NCBI GenBank assembly: GCA_027618625.1 | Contig: JAQCER010000064.1 | Coordinates: forward strand, 1-9,646 | Reading direction: 5' to 3' | DNA length: 9,646 nucleotides | Source: Verrucomicrobiota bacterium | GTDB taxonomy: Bacteria; Verrucomicrobiota; Verrucomicrobiia; Verrucomicrobiales; DEV007 | Part shown: in pieces, positions 8,501-9,646 of the stretch | Layout: the number at the start of each line of letters is the position of its first letter | Numbering within the stretch: the stretch's first letter is position 1 | The notes under the pieces: model-generated | Seen by the model: the letters and a program-made list of their open reading frames with translations, nothing else | What the model was told of the DNA's origin: nothing | Database searches by the model: none | Program-made: the position numbers and the translations under genes

Positions 8501-9646
8501 GGCGCCCTCCAGCTACGTCACTCTGGATGCGCTGCCATTGACCCCCCACGGCAAGGTGGACCGGCGCGCTCTTGCCGTCGCCGATGCGGTGCCGGCAGAA
8601 GCAGAAACCGTCGCCCGCAAAGGCCCCAGTTCGCCGATGGAACTGCGCCTGCAATTGGCATTTCAGACCGTGCTCAGGCGTTCGGTGGGTGTGGATGAGA
8701 GCTTCTTTGATCTGGGCGGAAATTCCCTACAAGCCCTCAATTTGCTGATTCAGGCCGAACATATCGCCGGGCGGCGGATTCCGCTGGAAGCCTTGTATGA
8801 GAATCCCACCCCTGAAGGTCTGGCGCGCTCCATCCAGGCATCAGGCCAGACGCCGGAATGGTCCTGCCTTGCTCCGCTGCGCGCCAGGGGTTCGCGGCCT
8901 CCGCTCTTTCTCATTCACACGACACCCGGCGATATTCTTGGCTACGGCACTCTTATTTATCATCTGAGCCAGGACCAGCCATGTTACGGCGTTCAAGCTG
9001 TCGGCCTTGGGCCGGAAGGCGAGCCGCACACACGCATCGAGCAGATGGCCGAATGCTACGCGGACCACTTGCAGAAAGCCCAGCCGGAGGGGCCTTTTTG
9101 CCTGGCAGGGTGGTGTTACGGGGGAATTTTGGCCGTGGAGATCGCCCGGCTGCTGGAAGAGCGAGGCCGGAAGGTGGCGTTTTTGGGGCTGCTGGAAACC
9201 GTGGCCGCAGCGCCGTCCTTGCGCGTGTATTCCTATTATTTCCATCGCTTGAAGTGCGTCCTCCGCATGGGGCCGTCCCGCTGGCGCGCATATGTGAGAG
9301 GGAAGGTGAAATACCGCCGCTGGCTCAAGGAGCTGCCGGAAATTCGCTTTCAACTCGACCATGGGGTTGCTCCTGCTGAGGCTGCAACCGGGGAAGCCGA
9401 CCAGCGCACCTTGGCCCGGCTGCGCCGCGTCTATGAGGCAAACCTGGTGGCTCTGCGCCATTACGAGTCGCGCCCTTATCCCGGCAAAGTTACTTTGTTC
9501 AATGCGGAAGAGCAGGATGCGGCCCTGATCCCCGACCCCAAATATGGCTGGGTTGGGCTGGCCGATGAAATCGAGATCCATTCTGCGCCCGGCAATCACG
9601 ACACCATGCTAAACGAACCCAATGTGGCAGTGCTGGTGAAGAAAAT
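5529..9646 (+). CDS. Single-module non-ribosomal peptide synthetase: GNAT, half condensation, adenylation, carrier, Cys-thioesterase (3' end beyond window)
   Basis: At least 1372 codons are open to the window edge. Residues 1-271 are a GNAT acyltransferase with an extra N-terminal region; the acetyl-CoA loop is LGRGFAT (214-220). After a linker, about 312-510 resemble only the C-terminal half of a condensation domain, and no HHxxxDG is present. The adenylation domain (about 525-1020) has TYAELN (545-550), YTSGSTGTPKG (664-674), FDTAFEQ (709-715), NAYGPTE (807-813), LYRTGDL, GRTDDQVKIRGFRIELGEVE and the catalytic Lys 1009 in HGKVDRRAL. Aligned to GrsA, the pocket reads D-T-E-D-A-A-A-I-T-K, acidic, suggesting a basic amino acid. 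The carrier protein has FFDLGGNSLQ with Ser 1066 as the pantetheine site. The thioesterase carries Cys 1196 in GWCYGG instead of Ser, Glu 1223 in LLET where Asp is usual, and His 1357 in GNHDTML; its pattern suggests the true stop is near. Inferred role: activate one amino acid, acylate its amino group and release it, perhaps cyclised. The product is unknown. Confidence 0.93.
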   Translation, partial: MIVEEPAQYSPRAKPVEICRESLARLHYRMQLGRFITRWEASGPLISVFSHLSASPVWNHAAWLAEPDEAMISAAAQIKRGPRAAERCPALFFFSGPKYHAWLSQLEDLGYASFDCESWMLWKPSALPESRLRVVRAAHAEQMADFIQIFNAAYQMPNGRFGAALEAQLRDPVAGQGAHHWIGYVGTEAVSVASLMELDGAGCIYNVGTSPAALGRGFATELMSDVLRFAEGRGLRNVFLQAESGAGAERVYQRLGFQTVFSRRGVRLKEWTARRSFTPKTAGSESAAEAADTSSEHGEARLGLRQPAPVLSSTGLIEKLEEASSETGIHPRVYCAAACASLLSRYSYEEQVCLGVRVPDTSGHLCAPLPLSVNVPIDGSVRLWLDEVAAQYRAGVTLQALRDGGHEPQLSDASFDGIAAFPVAEGHFENAGEASTAIDAVFHASGGAAISIRSPQDHPDAARIGDRLVTLLTQFSGNASQLLTETTVLSEEEAEIAIQASAKPLPAGIEARPVHQSFEGRAASHPDAPALVWQAQEDGPLETWTYAELNHRAGVIARRLADLGVMPGAFVAVCCERSPFMIAAALGIFKAGAVCVPLDPGYPASRLNFIAQDSGASVFIADSRDFRAGKAGSVTVAALEDMDWNAGQASRVAVEPCLGAYVIYTSGSTGTPKGAMVSHRTFALHCAIMAERYGLSEKDRVLQFASLGFDTAFEQIFPTLISGASLFIKGRQTWTPPQFSKILETARLTVADLPTAYLHQLCQEWLQHPRLKAPADLRLAIAGGEAMMAETARLWRRTHLQAVRLLNAYGPTEATITSSVHEVGGNSEIHGQRVPIGQALPGRSLLILDRFQQVAPAGAAGELWIGGPLLAEGYLNRPELNAAKFLPDPFSKEPGARLYRTGDLARILAHGDLEFLGRTDDQVKIRGFRIELGEVESALQEHPAILQAAAGVQEFAPGDKRLVAWAVWRDEKRPSDKELAEFLKTRVPEYMAPSSYVTLDALPLTPHGKVDRRALAVADAVPAEAETVARKGPSSPMELRLQLAFQTVLRRSVGVDESFFDLGGNSLQALNLLIQAEHIAGRRIPLEALYENPTPEGLARSIQASGQTPEWSCLAPLRARGSRPPLFLIHTTPGDILGYGTLIYHLSQDQPCYGVQAVGLGPEGEPHTRIEQMAECYADHLQKAQPEGPFCLAGWCYGGILAVEIARLLEERGRKVAFLGLLETVAAAPSLRVYSYYFHRLKCVLRMGPSRWRAYVRGKVKYRRWLKELPEIRFQLDHGVAPAEAATGEADQRTLARLRRVYEANLVALRHYESRPYPGKVTLFNAEEQDAALIPDPKYGWVGLADEIEIHSAPGNHDTMLNEPNVAVLVKK

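Noticed and set aside
7173..8654. Minus-strand open frame of 493 codons within the NRPS region.
   Set aside because: It is opposite the adenylation domain, whose core motifs are all present on the plus strand. Its own sequence shows no domain.
8841..9599. Minus-strand open frame of 252 codons at the window end.
   Set aside because: It is antisense to the carrier/thioesterase part, which has its motifs in the plus frame.

Overview
The window is GC-rich bacterial DNA. It holds one tRNA, two substantial genes, and a long zone of broken gene fragments between them. The decayed integrase start, the decayed transposase and the style of the phospholipase recall Verrucomicrobiota or a similar environmental phylum. 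That is an impression from memory of such proteins, not a demonstrated placement.

Left part (1-717): a minus-strand tRNA-Leu(UAA) with an encoded CCA end. About 100 bp from its 5' side is the N-terminal stub of a tyrosine-recombinase integrase, with two in-frame stops. Bases 1-271 and about 594-717 show nothing I can support.

Bases 718-3197 (minus): a secreted, Tat-type, phosphocholine-specific phospholipase C. One missing base near 1015-1021 shifts the frame between its two C-terminal domains. The catalytic part is intact, but the last domain lies in another frame.

Bases about 3240-5170: a graveyard. In order it holds an HxlR-type regulator remnant, a transposase remnant that changes frame three times, a 23-bp tandem repeat with a palindromic core, a 10-bp tandem repeat, and a featureless stretch. 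It ends with the C-terminal piece of a nucleotide pyrophosphatase/phosphodiesterase-like protein. That piece is fused in frame to an FkbM-type methyltransferase that has lost its middle.

Right part (5529-9646): a long open frame, still open at the window edge, encoding a single-module non-ribosomal peptide synthetase (NRPS). Its order is GNAT acyltransferase, a C-terminal half of a condensation domain, adenylation domain, carrier protein and thioesterase. It starts in a GTGA overlap with the methyltransferase remnant, behind a perfect AGGAGG, so the two were once a coupled operon.

The NRPS is the most interesting content. It has a GNAT front end, no condensation active site, an acidic adenylation pocket that suggests a basic amino acid, and a thioesterase with Cys in place of Ser and Glu where Asp is usual. 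A reasonable guess is that it loads one amino acid, acylates it with the GNAT domain, and releases it through the Cys thioesterase, possibly as a cyclised product. Nearly everything around it is decaying, while this frame is uninterrupted over more than 4.1 kb, which suggests it is under selection.
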